From Luidia sarsii (taxonomy: Eukaryota; Echinodermata; Asteroidea; Paxillosida; Luidiidae), in the NCBI GenBank assembly GCA_949987565.1, contig OX465119.1:13308578-13372577 (forward strand): a stretch of 64,000 bases of DNA, in the 5' to 3' direction. Shown one piece after another: positions 22,356 to 33,204 of the stretch. Each line of letters opens with the position of its first letter. Within the stretch, counting starts at the first letter, position 1. A program made the position numbers and the translations under genes. The notes below the pieces were generated by a model, which saw only the letters and a list, made by a program, of their open reading frames with translations, was not told where the DNA came from and made no database searches.

Positions 22356-22708
22356 TGAAAAAAAAAAAAAACACGTCCAACCTATGACATAGCATATGCA
22401 CTGTGCACAACGTCTGCTTCATGTCACATGCTAAATTAACAGTACATGTACCATACGTTGGCCTTATCTCGAAGGACAGGACAGTGATTGGTCGTCAACC
22501 AGCGTCACGTAGTGCTATTTTTTTTATTGTTAATTGAGTGTGCTGTGATGTGTATAGCAGTACATGTATCCCGAAAAATGAAATAAATATGAAATATAAA
22601 TATAAATATCCGAATGATCATTTTAAAAATAAAACCCGCTAAAACTGCCGGAGCTGTAAACATCACTTTCCAGAGGACCAACACACAATATACGGGTCAA
22701 GATCTACT
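22356..22708. other. unique sequence, no gene seen
   Basis: An A run at 22359-22370, an AT-rich stretch with AAATATAAATATAAATATC near 22590, and ACATGTAC motifs. No feature beyond these. Confidence 0.5.
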
Positions 22709-23074
22709 AAAAAGGCCCAATACAACATTGGTAAATGTCAAAAGATTGCCACAGTTTGTGTGTTAAACCATGAAACATCCCAAAAAGCAATCCTGCGAAG
22801 GTCTTAGCTCAAATGGTGATCTGAGAAAGTAGAAAAAGGTAAACAAAACTCAAGGTATTCGTACCGTTCTGTAGTGTAAGAAATAGTTTATGACTTGCGA
22901 GTGATAAACTATTTGTCGATGTTTGAGTGATGATTTCTAGGGAAGTACAGCATCCCAGACCATAAGAATTCAACATGAGGATTCTATCGTGACCATCTAC
23001 AAACTGTGTAAATTAATAGGAAATCTGTGGACATCGATGTTTTCCGATCTTCCCAATGTTGTATTTGGCCTTTA
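22709..23074. mobile_element. complete MITE-like element of about 366 bases
   Basis: Terminal inverted repeats are AAGGCCCAATACAACATTGG at the left and its near-complement CCAATGTTGTATTTGGCCTT at the right. The interior is collinear with 44949-45314 over its whole length, sharing blocks such as GTACCGTTCTGTAGTGTAAG and CATGAGGATTCTATC. The flanking TA/TTAA-like bases hint at a TTAA or TA target. It has no transposase, so it is non-autonomous if mobile. Confidence 0.88.
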
Positions 23075-23605
23075 GGGACCATACAACACAACAAACCGTG
23101 GAGTTGAAACTAGTTTGTGAGAAAAAAAATCCATTCTTAACTGCAAGAAAGTTTTCCAATATACCATATGGTAAGAGTGAATCTTTCAGTATATATGCAC
23201 ATTCCACTTGATATCACTACTTTTATGACAGAAACAAACCCCGCCTGTTCTTCCAAGATCAAAATGAAGGAGAGGAAACAGAAGATAAAAATGAAAGTGA
23301 AGAGGTAAAAAGAAGAAGAAGTCGCAAAGAAATCTCTCAACGACAGTCCTACGATCTCAAGAATAAAAGCCTAATGATGACATCATCGGGACAGCGGTCC
23401 ACGACCAACCAGTTGGGAAGAGCAAGCTTTCTTAGCGACAGCGTCTTCAACAGATGCAATAGAGGGGAGGCATATAAGCGTCACGACGTATGACGCTTAA
23501 TCACCGTGGCTAAGCTATAAGTGCGCATGCACGAAGCCAGGTTTTGCTGAGGCCTCCCGCATTCATTCATGCATTTCTCGGGTAGTTACAGGCGCAAGCA
23601 CGAAA
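23075..23605. other. unique sequence, no gene seen
   Basis: Short frames without recognisable content. An (AAGAAG)n patch lies at 23306-23322. Confidence 0.45.
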
Positions 23606-23760
23606 CAACCCTAACCCTTATCCTAATCCTAACCCTAACAACCCCAATCCTGAACCTAACCCTAATCCTAATCCTAACGCTATCAGTAACGCTAACCCAA
23701 CCCGAACTCTAACTCTGTCCGTAAGCATAACCCAAACTGTAGCGCCGTAAGCCTAACCTA
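23606..23760. repeat. degenerate interstitial telomere-like (CCCTAA)n block
   Basis: CCCTAACCC, CCTAATCCTAACCCTAAC and derivatives run for about 100 bases, then decay through CTAACGCTATCAG and GAACTCTAACTC to CCTAACC at 23758. The unit is the metazoan TTAGGG hexamer on the opposite strand. Unique sequence on both sides shows it is internal, not a chromosome end in this assembly. Confidence 0.85.
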
Positions 23761-23894
23761 CGCTGGTTTACAAAACACGTCCTTGTATAGTCCCCACACA
23801 ATTTACGGGGTACAAGCATGGCTGAACGACGGAGGTTAAGCGTCATATGTCGGTTCTCTTATATATCTCATAGAAGGACAATCGAAGTACAGGG

Positions 23895-24055
23895 GTGGAT
23901 CTCACAAAGCCTTACGATGCATCGTTACTCGTCCGTAGGCTGTGATACACCGTATGGTTTCTGTGCATTGCTCAATGCCTTGTGATTGATCGTGTGTTAT
24001 GATGGGTCAGGTGAAATCAACTGATGGCTCTGTGAAGACGACACCGATAAACAGG
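23895..24055. repeat. small palindromic repeat family member (reverse of 8395 and 58850 copies)
   Basis: Begins GGGGTGGATCTCACAAAGCC, TTACGATGCATCGTTACTCG, and contains TTGTGATTGATCG further in. Reverse-complemented, this resembles the 3' ends at 8560-8585 and 58930-58965. Confidence 0.55.
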
Positions 24056-24139
24056 AATATCTGGTGACTGGAGCATTAAGTCTAGCAGTGAGTTAAGAAA
24101 GCTGCAATGAATCCCTTGCACGGGAAGTCCTCACATATT

Positions 24140-24310
24140 AAAACCGTTTCTACCGCCACAAATAAACGCCATTATTTGGATCGCGATTTGAATCGCGATT
24201 CAAACTTCACTTTTTGTGAGTTTGTGTTTGTGTGGACACAAAAAATGTGATTATTAGTGGGATTTGAATCGCGATTCAGACTTTTTTTATTTTTTTTCAA
24301 ATCCCACAAT
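24140..24310. repeat. element with repeated GAATCGCGATTC palindromes
   Basis: The 12-base palindrome GAATCGCGATTC occurs at 24190-24201 and 24266-24277, each inside TTTGAATCGCGATTCARAC, with an extra half-site at 24178-24187. The spacer is TTTGTG-rich. This has the look of a small palindromic mobile element, but only one copy is in the window, so its ends are uncertain. Confidence 0.5.
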
Positions 24311-24511
24311 GCACCGCTTGCACTCTAGTTTCTGACTGACAGGAAGTGCCATGCTTGTCTATATGTCTCTCTGCATGGGCCACCCTCAAGGACACACCCA
24401 CTACTTGACCCCAACTGCTAACCACAACCGGTCACGATTTGCTGCAACATGATGTCGTGGCCTGTGTGAACGCGTCGAGAAAAAGACCTTTTAAGACAAG
24501 CATCAATGGCC

Positions 24512-24716
24512 ATAGATGCCAGCCTATCTTAAAGGAAATCAGGAATACTTATACCAGAATTAAAAGGGAATCACAGAGCAAATGTAAGAATACAGGTGTA
24601 CATGTGTTTCCAAGGAAACAATCGGAATCTGTTGTAAAGAGCTTGCAAAAAGTGATACATTAGTACCAAAAAAAGAGGAGTGATTCCTCCAAAATAGGAA
24701 TGATTGGCAGCTATGC
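24512..24716 (+). mobile_element. MITE-like element, first copy (TAGCTGCCAACC family)
   Basis: Starts TAGATGCCAGCCTATCTTAA and ends GAATGATTGGCAGCTA. It is collinear with 25020-25220 through AGGAATACTT, AATCACAGAGCAAA, GTTTCCAAG and GATTCCTCCAAAATAGGAAT. The ends are imperfect inverted repeats. Confidence 0.82.
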
Positions 24717-25019
24717 ATCGCCATGGTTTCTGTCTTGACAACACATGGACAAATGCTCAGCATCAACCCGAGTTGCTATCATATCCGGTGGACATCTCCC
24801 GTAACCCGGGTTTGCCAACGAGATCCATCTTCCACAGCTATCTCTCTCTCTCTCTCTTTCCCCTCATCAACCCCATCCCCCTTCTTTTCCGTAGCCCTGA
24901 ACCCTTGAGTGGGTTTCTGCCTTTGACAAAGGTTAAATCTTCAAATCAAAATGAGATGAGAAAGACAACCAGGAACAATGTGGTTACATCTGTGTCTCTG
25001 TTGAATCACCACATGAATT
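24717..25019. other. unique spacer with (CT)n
   Basis: Sequence between two direct copies of the same element. It holds a (CT)n patch at 24841-24858 and no recognisable exon. Confidence 0.5.
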
Positions 25020-25220
25020 CATAGCTGCCAACCTATCTTAAAGGAAATTAGGAATACTTCTACTGAAAAAAAGAGGAATCACAGAGCAAACTACATAGGA
25101 ATACATTTGTATTTCCAAGCCAAAAATCAGAATTTGTTGTCAAAAGCTTGTAAACAGTGATACAATTTTACCAAAAAAGAGAAATGGTTCCTCCAAAATA
25201 GAAATGGTTGGCAGCTATAT
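25020..25220 (+). mobile_element. MITE-like element, second copy (TAGCTGCCAACC family)
   Basis: ATAGCTGCCAACC at the left end and GGTTGGCAGCTAT at the right are exact 13-base terminal inverted repeats. Length is 201 bases, direct repeat of the copy about 510 bases upstream. No open frame. Confidence 0.88.
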
Positions 25221-26009
25221 ATGATGCATCTTTTATTTTAAGTTGTGTGATCTTTTTTTATATACTTTTATTTTGGCCGATCTTTTTTGTTTTCCTTCGG
25301 TGAGTATATAACGTCTGCTAATCTAAACCAGCTTGCAGTCCTTCGTCAAACTAATGTAATCTGTTGGCCTTAAAAAAACAAATAGACCTCGTGTGGGTCC
25401 TGCCGTTCCCATTTTCCTCTCCCACATACTCAAACCCCCTTCCTTCCTCTTCCCCTTCCCTGTCTCTCTCTGCCCCCGCATGTGGGCATTAAATTAGGTG
25501 GAGCAAACAATCCACCCACAAACAACCCCCCCCCCCACTCCTAAAACCCACACTCGGCTCATGTGCAGCACGTGCCTGTCAAATTGTACACGACCATCCC
25601 CTCCATTCCTACTACCCACACCCCCGTCCCAAAAGCTACACATATATTACTGGGTCAAACAAACACATTTTGTTGTTTACTGACATGGGTATCTGTCTGT
25701 CCGTCCGTCCATCCGTACGTTGGATTTCTTTCATTTTTTTCGGGGGGCGGAAGGGATTGGCACTTGTGGGGGGGGGGGGGGTGAGTAACGCTAGATGATT
25801 CCCACCCACCCTCCCCCTCAAAAAAAAGTATAAAAGTATAAAATGCCATTTTTAGTGTGTGGGTAAAACCATCTGTAGGGAATAGATCGTTTGCACCGGC
25901 AGCCATCTTTGGGGCCTTCTAGTGTTATTAAAACTCAGTGACAATGCAGGTACAAAGAGTGCACTCTTGCCTATCCAAGAGGAACACAGAATTTTCATTC
26001 TTTTACGAT
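25221..26009. other. unique sequence, no gene seen
   Basis: C run at 25527-25537, (GTCC)n patch at 25696-25712 and G run at 25768-25781. An inverted YY1-like motif (GCAGCCATCTTTGGGG) lies at 25900. Nothing supports an exon. Confidence 0.45.
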
Positions 26010-26160
26010 AGAAAAGTGAGGAGGGCCTGACGTTTCGATCCTAGCAGGACCTTTCTCAAAGACAGAAAGGTCCTGCTAGGATCGAAACGTCAGCCCTCTT
26101 AATTTTGGATATTTCACATTTGGGTAATTTTAGTCAGTAAGTCAGTAGAAAACATTTGTT
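26010..26160. repeat. CGAAACGTC-family foldback
   Basis: A reverse copy (GGGCCTGACGTTTCGATCCT through GACCTTTCTC) is followed after about 4 bases by a plus copy (AGAAAGGTCCTGCTAGGATC through CGTCAGCCCTC). Near-perfect arms of about 40 bases. The plus copy continues into GGTAATTTTAGTCAGTAAG. Confidence 0.9.
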
Positions 26161-26344
26161 TGCTTGTTACACTTTTAGGATCAATTTGGTGGCTGAGACT
26201 AGGATTCAAGTTCTGTAATCAGCTCTGCTCACCGGTAGAGTGCATCTGTGAAAAGTCCTTTAAAAAGAACATTGAAAAAGAATTGGAAGAATGCTGTTTG
26301 TTCAATAGAAATGAAGGGGTTGTTCATCGCGGTGGTGTAGAAAA

Positions 26345-26475
26345 GTGGAAAGGGTGATCACAGTCATGCGATGTGTCGTTGCTGGTGGCGATGTTTCGGT
26401 TGCAGGTTAGCAGTTAGCGACCGAAACGTCGACACCAGCAACGACACATCGCGTGACTTTGATCACCCTTTCCAC
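26345..26475. repeat. 59-bp-arm hairpin, pre-miRNA-like or foldback element
   Basis: Left arm 26345-26403 and right arm 26417-26475 are reverse complements with 5 differences in 59, separated by a 13-base loop. As a plus-strand transcript three of the five differences would be G:U pairs. The arms begin GTGGAAAGGGTGATCA and contain CGATGTCGTTGC-type sequence and a GTTTCGGT/ACCGAAAC step. No other copy is in the window. Confidence 0.9.
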
Positions 26476-27484
26476 AATGCTGTTTGTGTTTGCGAAAATA
26501 AGACCGCTTCATGTTTGTCTATTTCAAGATTTCAGAAGATTCCATTTCCTTGAAGGATATTGGATAGTTATTCATCTTATGCTTGCAGGATTTGTCCAAG
26601 TGCTTTACAGGTGATAAAATTGTAACATATTTCCAACAAAAACTCTCCATTTTATGAACAAAAATGAGACAAAAGTGAAAAAAAAACAGCCTAACAATTT
26701 GATCTCAGCTTGGCCTTTGAGAAAGGTCCTCCTAGGAGTGAGATTTCAAGCCCTGAACATTTCTGTCATCCAAGCCAGTGGAGCAACCAGTTGGCCACAC
26801 TTTAACCACTGGGGACCATGGAATTGCAGAGCGACAGTGGTGTTGCTAGGCGCCGGGCCCCCTGCATCCCGCCACCAGCTATTGTCCAAGTTTTAAAAAC
26901 AAAGACACTTTCCAGCCTACCACAAAAACAAAATGAAGCGTGGTAAAAACCACCAAGATGTCTGATTGTACCAGGATTGACTGTTTGTAGACTACACTTG
27001 CTGATTTATTTCAGAGGCATTCATTGTTCCCGACTGTTGAGTAAGTTCTGAAAATGGCACGTTATTATTTAAAAAAAAACAAAAAAAACACTGTGTAGAA
27101 GTCAGGAGGATTCAATAAGTAGCTGGGCTCAAAGTGGAGGGGAATTTTTTTGTTTTAAAATCTTCCACAAAAGGATTGTCTTGGGTTTAATATTCAATCA
27201 ACGGGATTTGGTTTGCTCAGTTGAAGCTCATTTCAAACTGGTGCATCTTTAATTGTACAAGAAATGTCAAAAACAGACACAGTTTTTGCAAGATATTCAA
27301 ATCATGCCTGACACATTTCTTTACTTGAAAAGACAAAGAAGAAGACAAGAATGAAAGAGAGAATCCTGTTTAAATAGCACCATTACAAATGCTGAGAAAA
27401 TGGTCTCACAATCCAGTGTTTTCCCAAGTATAAAGCTCTCCAAATCCACTGAAATGTCTGAATCAAAAACAAAAACCTGAGACA
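26476..27484. other. unique sequence, no gene seen
   Basis: A degraded family fragment, CCTTTGAGAAAGGTCCTCCT, lies at about 26715-26735. A-rich stretches lie at 27070-27090. No supported exon. Confidence 0.45.
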
Positions 27485-27845
27485 AACTCCTACGATTGCA
27501 TAAATTCTGGAGTTATTTACCAGATTGCGTGGTACTAGTGGATGTACGGGAGAAGGCTTGGACCGTTCCCCATGGCTGGCCGAGGTTTCTTTGTTCGTTT
27601 TACTTGCTCGTACTTTTCCCGGGGATCGGGCCAGAATTCCCAGAAAATGTCGAGGGACCGCTGATGGCAAATTCCCCGCCTCGCCCGCCTCTCCAAAGCG
27701 CATCTCTCATCTTCGCTGTTAGCCGTTCCATGTCGTTGGCGCCTACGTGCGGCCCAACTACGATGCGGTCTTGGCCGGCTGACAGGAACATAGTGAATGA
27801 CGGGTTCCGCAGGACTGTGGGCGACCATTCAATGTGACCAAAGGG
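27485..27845. other. locally GC-richer patch with overlapping open frames
   Basis: Composition becomes richer in CpG than its AT-rich surroundings, and several frames on both strands are open for 65-113 codons. A minus frame (27535-27828) contains DIFWEFWPDPREKYEQ and another (27600-27908) contains GPHVGANDMERLTAKMRDAL, which look less random than the repeat shadows. No splice site or domain fixes a strand, so I leave it as an unassigned candidate exon or decayed element. Confidence 0.25.
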
Positions 27846-28224
27846 GTTTTTTTTCACGGGGGGAAATCGCCGCGAGTCCTGGGGACGACCCAGCGATAAA
27901 TTGCTCAATCAATGAATTCGGTGCGTCGTGGTGAATGTCACTGGAGTCTAAGCCTAGGCACTGTAATAATGCATGCACACAAACCTAATTTAACAAGGAT
28001 ACATCATCAATGCTGAAGTGGTGTTGGTTTTTTGTGTGTGCACATTTTTGGCAGCCTGATTTGGACCAACTGAGGTGGCAAGTTTTGTAGATGAATGTCC
28101 ATGTGGGCTGACCCACAGTTTAATATGCAGGAAAAACAAGATGGTGACAGCAGAATGCTTTGATCTCAGAACTTCTGTCCCCCCCCCCTTCATCTTGGAT
28201 GTTTAGAAGACAGCCAAGGGGACA
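27846..28224. other. unique sequence, no gene seen
   Basis: No exon or repeat is recognised here; a C run lies at 28180-28188. Confidence 0.45.
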
Positions 28225-28860
<636 letters not shown>

Positions 28861-29940
28861 TCGGCTTCACCAAAAGACGCAAATGAAATCTGAAAGTCAG
28901 ACGACCTGGCCCACCAGACTCGTGCGGCAGGTTTCTGGTTGCATACGTCCATCTTTATCTCCCCGGAGACTGGCTACTGCAACATGCTGATGACGCCAAT
29001 GCTAATATAGTTGACTAGCACCGCATGTCAGCTCACGAAGACGAACTTTCTGCTCTCCCCTGTCTGCCTGTCTTCTCCTTCTCCTTCTTCTTTGAACTCT
29101 GCATCATGCATAAATTAATGTTTAGCTCCTGAACTCTCTCTCTCTCTCCCATGATGACAGTGCTGCAGATTAGCAGCGCATTGTTTTCCCCCCTTTACCC
29201 AATTGCTCCGACCAAGCCCATTTTTTTTCGGCTCTGAATGAAAAATCATTATTTTTGGCAGTTTTAAAAAAGCAACTCTTATACGAGCAAAACACTCCAA
29301 TTGAGGCACAAATAAAAAATAAAAAACAGAAAAACGGGACATTCAACTTGTGCTTGGCCAAAAACAGGGGGATCCTTGAAAGTTTCCCCCCCTTTTAAAT
29401 TTTTTCACTAGGATAGAGTTTGATGTCAAACATGAGAAAATAAAAAATAAATGAAAGAAAGCATTATCTGAAAAAAAAAGTATACCCAAACCTCTGGCCA
29501 ATTATCGAAAAATCTCCAACTCTCAAAAAAAGATTGATGTTTTAATCCGAGGGTAAAAAAATAAAATAAATAAATAATAAAAAAATGATTGAAGAACCTA
29601 TACAGGAATTAGTCCCTCCATTGTTACGCCAACACAGACCCCGGAAAAGTATCCCCCAAAGGAAACAAAACATCACAGATGAGGAAAGATAATAAAACCG
29701 TGGGAGTGGGACTGCTATTTTGGAACAATACCGTATCGTCATTCAAATTAAATGGTACTCCATGACAAGAAGTATCGTTATTATCGATTTCATTTTTGCC
29801 TTCTTTTTTTTTCAAGGCAGGCCCTGAATAGATGTTCCCCCCACCTCCCCCTTATTGATTATTTTTTCTCTCCTCTTACCAAATTGGCCACGGCCACACT
29901 TCCTGTGGCAAGATCAACGCTCTGACTGCCATGATCTCAA
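28861..29940. other. unique sequence, no gene seen
   Basis: Short (CT)n at 29135-29150 and A-rich stretches at 29395-29590. Frames of 60-75 codons are unrecognised. Confidence 0.45.
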
Positions 29941-30194
29941 TGACGTCATGAGCTCAATCGCTTCAATGTCAGGTCTAGCACAAGGTCACGGGCTTCCCTT
30001 ACCCCTCTCTCTCTCTCTCTCCCTCTCTCTCTCTCACTCTCTCTCTCTCTCCTCTCACTCCCCCCCCCTCCCAACATCCCCTCGGCTACAACATTTGAAA
30101 TACGTTTGACGTTCGCGCTTCAGAATGGCGTCATGAGAGCAATCGCTTCAATGTCAGGTCTAGCACAAGGTCACGGGCTTCCCTTACCCCTCTC

Positions 30195-30252
<58 letters not shown>

Positions 30253-30262
30253 TCCCTCCTCT
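29941..30262 (+). repeat. tandem duplication of a unit of about 185 bases containing (CT)n
   Basis: GCTTCAATGTCAGGTCTAGC, then ACAAGGTCACGGGCTTCCCT, occurs at about 29960 and again at about 30145. Each is preceded by GCGTCATGAG-type sequence and followed by a (CT)n tract (30003-30055 and 30190-30250). The duplication probably spread together with its microsatellite. Confidence 0.88.
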
Positions 30263-30537
30263 CACACCCTCCTCGGTTGCCATCGAGAGAGGAAATAAAG
30301 GGGATGACAAATTGCTGTGTGAACCGATGAAAAACTCAATTCTGGGATTCCATCAGCTACCCCCCCCCCCAAATAATAATAATAATAATCCTTCATTCAC
30401 TGCAAAAAACCAGCAGAAATCCAGAAATCTCAGTGACCTTCTCTTGCCAATCTGCAAGACACCCAACAGTTTGCATGTTGGTTCCTTCAATGAGTGTTAA
30501 GGAGTTTACACCATTTTTTTTGCATTAATTGAAAAAA

Positions 30538-30640
30538 ATGATCTACAAAAATGTTGCAAACTGCTTACTGACTAAAATTACCAAAATGCTAATCTCAAAA
30601 TTTAGTGGGCCTGACGTTTCGAAACGTCAGGCCAAATTGA
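30538..30640. repeat. CGAAACGTC-family copy collapsed to a perfect 26-base palindrome
   Basis: A reverse copy runs from GATCTACAAAAATGTTGC through ACTAAAATTACCAAAATG to TTTAGTGGGCCTGACG. At 30608-30633 the two arms meet without a spacer, GGCCTGACGTTTC joined to GAAACGTCAGGCC. Confidence 0.9.
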
Positions 30641-30654
30641 AAATTGATTGAAAG

Positions 30655-30915
30655 AAATGGCAAAAGAAAAAACTTTGACTGGATTGGGTTTTGAACCAGA
30701 GGCCTCTGGTTTTGCATACTGGTACTAGTGAGCTATCCAGCCTTTAGATGGTGGCCTTCCCAAAATAGTGGACTAGTCTTTGCCGGACTGGGGGGTGCCT
30801 GTCAGAAGCATTTCACCAGAGGTCTTGAGTTTGAGTCCCGGTCCAGTCAAAAGTTTTCTTTGCCATTTTTTTTTTTTAAATTTGTTCAAAAGTTTCCAGT
30901 CAGTTTTCCCTATAT
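30655..30915. mobile_element. tRNA-derived SINE, two opposed partial copies
   Basis: Minus-oriented part 30655-30810: inverted B-box-like GGGTTTTGAACCAGAG and an inverted A-box-like GTGAGCTATCCAG, then CCTTTAGATGGTGGCCTTCC. Plus-oriented tail 30820-30912: TTTGAGTCCCGGTCCAGTC, TTTTCTTTGCCATTTTTT, TTCAAAAGTTTCCAGTC. The two partial copies meet near 30815, forming a composite. Confidence 0.75.
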
Positions 30916-31155
30916 TTATCTGACTGTGAGTTTCTTTTTTTGGTACTGGTATAAATTAAACATTTCTCATCCTCTCTGAGGAACAGACTTTCTCACTGAC
31001 AGAATTTCCTGAAAACTGAAAAGGACGGGTCTGCAAGGATTTAGCTGACACAGCAGGAAAGATGGTGGAGAAAAAAAAACAGGGCGAGACTGAAGGCAGT
31101 ATTAGCTGCTTGCGACATCTATTTTAGTTTCACTCCCATTATTTCTCCAATAAAA

Positions 31156-31611
31156 ATGCAAATCCTGCTTCGAAATTCAGAGGGCTTGTCCTGGTGTTCA
31201 GTGAAACGCCGGGCCCCTCGAAAAAAAAAGAGGAGAAATCCTCGGGTAGAGGATGAAAGGAACGAGCGACATGATGCAAGCATAGCGTGGGCAGCTCCAG
31301 ATTATTCGTCCGTGACGTGTAGTCTACGGGCAACGAGTAATTATCACGGCCGTCTCCCGGTCGGCCCCGGCAACGGCTATCGCCCTGGATCAGTTGTGTG
31401 TGTGTGTGTGCGCGGCGCGTACGGACCGCATGCTTGCGCTGCCTGCATGCATGTATGCATGTATGTATATATGTGCAGACTGGATAATCTGGCCATATGG
31501 CTCCGTTGTCCTAGCAACAGAGTATTGCGTCATCAATCGGTCTCCCTGTATGTCCTTCCCCCCACCCCCTCCAACCCCCCACCCCCTAGGGGCCGAGTGT
31601 CACTGCAGTAG
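31156..31611 (+). other. 151-codon open frame, unrecognised
   Basis: The first 75 residues are not simple repeat (QILLRNSEGLSWCSVKRRA..., later SLRATSNYHGRLPVGPGNGY) and the DNA is moderately CpG-rich at 31310-31390. After 31394 it enters (GT)n and (GCAT)n repeats. There is no splice signal and no recognised family, so coding is doubtful. Confidence 0.15.
31505..31518. promoter_or_regulatory. RFX X-box-like sequence
   Basis: GTTGTCCTAGCAAC resembles the RFX X-box (GTNRCC, 0-3 bases, RGYAAC) as an imperfect palindrome. No coding start is tied to it. Confidence 0.2.
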
Positions 31612-32078
31612 GTGGATGGTTGCAGCCAAGGCAGCAAAAAAAATATAAAAAATACAGAAAGGACTGAAGACAACAAAATGACATGAATGCATACATGCAT
31701 GTGCTATTGTGCTGTACATGCTGTACATGCGCTAGTAGATACAGTACTGTACGGGGTGAGTAGGTCTTATCAGGAGTATTTTCTGGATGGATTTTTTTGG
31801 GGGGTGGGGGGGGGGCAAGAGGCTCACATTATGTACTTGGTTCAATCAAAGGATGCTGATAGCTTGCACGAAGCTGGTATTGGTCAATGTGGGGAGGAAT
31901 ATGAAGGGAACAAAAACATTCAAGGAACAGTGTACATCTTCAAGTTTAAACTCCAAACACACTTAAAAAAAGAAGAAGCTATTTCCCCAATGACAATCGT
32001 CACACTTGAGGAATTGTGGTTAAAACCCTAACCTTCCTCAATCCTCCACAATCCTACAGGGTGGGGGGGGGGGGGGTA

Positions 32079-32310
32079 CTGGAGGATTGTGGAGGATTGA
32101 GGAAGGTTGTAAAATTTACACTGGAGGATTCTGGAGGACTGAGGAAGGTTGTAAAATTTGTACTGGAGGATTGTGGAGGATTGAGGAAGGTTGCAAAATT
32201 TACATTGGAGGATTGTGGAGGATTTTGGAAGGTTGTAAAATTTACATTGGAAGATTGAGGAGGATTAAGGAAGGTTGTTCGATTTACACTGGAGGATCTT
32301 CGAAGATATG
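32079..32310 (+). repeat. 42-base minisatellite, five and a half units
   Basis: The unit GGAGGATTGTGGAGGATTGA followed by GGAAGGTTGTAAAATTTACA repeats from about 32079, 32120, 32162, 32204, 32246 and (partial) 32288. The period is 14 codons, so long frames on both strands are open and give a 14-residue repeat (for example GGLWRIEEGCKIYI). No flanking coding signal is seen. Related GGAGGATTGAGGCAGTG units follow at 32418, 32462 and 32500. Confidence 0.92.
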
Positions 32311-33204
32311 AAAAGCTGTGGAACTTTGACAAAGGCATGTACCATGGAGCTACCTACTTATAGCTCCATGCATGTACTGTCTATAAACAAAGGATCCATT
32401 TACATGTACTTAGCTGTGGAGGATTGAGGCAGTGGGGTACATGTACATGCACAAATTCATATTGGAGGATTGAGGCAGTGAGGATCTTGCACAAACTCAC
32501 ATTGGAGGATTGAGGAGGGTTCCAGGCATGCAGCACTAGGGGGTTAGGGAAAAGAGAGTAGAAAGTGGTTGGACTAGATGTGTACAAATGGGATAGGGAG
32601 ATCATTTTTTGTTCAGTTTTCGCGATAACCTTTCATTTTCTACGAGTCGACAAGCTCCAGCTTCAAATTGGTTGAGCTTCAATGATTCAATCTGCCGCTT
32701 TCAGATGAGAAAAACTGTCACCTTGGCAACAGAAGCCCTCAAAAAGGAAAACACGGCATTGTGAAGAACAGATACAACTCCACTCCGCTGGAATTTTTCC
32801 AGATTTTTCAAATGTCACGGTTTCTGGAAATTGGGGTGAAGTTTAGTAATTTTTTTTTTTAATGTAATGAAATGTACATGTACGTGGATATTTTTTTTTT
32901 AGTAGAGTGTGGCATAGCATTTAGGAATACTCGTATCCATGGCATTAACCATGCATAACGAAATCTTGGAATTGTGCATGCATCCCATCTGGAAATTCAA
33001 CTCCAATTTTAGAAATGCTCACATATTTAACAGTGAATGAAGTGAAAAAAAGACAAAAGAATTGATGTTAAAAAGCTGATCTGTGCATCCTCTCTGGGTC
33101 CTTTCCCAAAGCCTAAAAAGGCGCAAAGATTTCAATCGCAAATCTTAATGAGACGTTATAAGTGCGGCATGTTGAGCCCACCTCTAAAAATGTAAGGATG
33201 TTGG
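32311..33204. other. unique sequence with minisatellite remnants, no gene seen
   Basis: Contains ACATGTACATG motifs, the related GGAGGATTGAGG units to about 32520, T runs at 32852-32862 and 32890-32900, and an RFX-like site listed separately. Confidence 0.45.
32717..32730. promoter_or_regulatory. RFX X-box-like sequence
   Basis: GTCACCTTGGCAAC fits GTNRCC-NN-RGYAAC closely (GTCACC, TT, GGCAAC), a full palindromic X-box by eye. There is no adjacent recognisable gene start. Confidence 0.25.

Noticed and set aside
23606..23760. True chromosome end
   Set aside because: The units are degenerate and unique sequence continues on both sides.
31505..31518. Ciliary gene promoter at 31.5 kb
   Set aside because: The X-box-like sequence is imperfect and no start codon with a donor follows within a reasonable distance.
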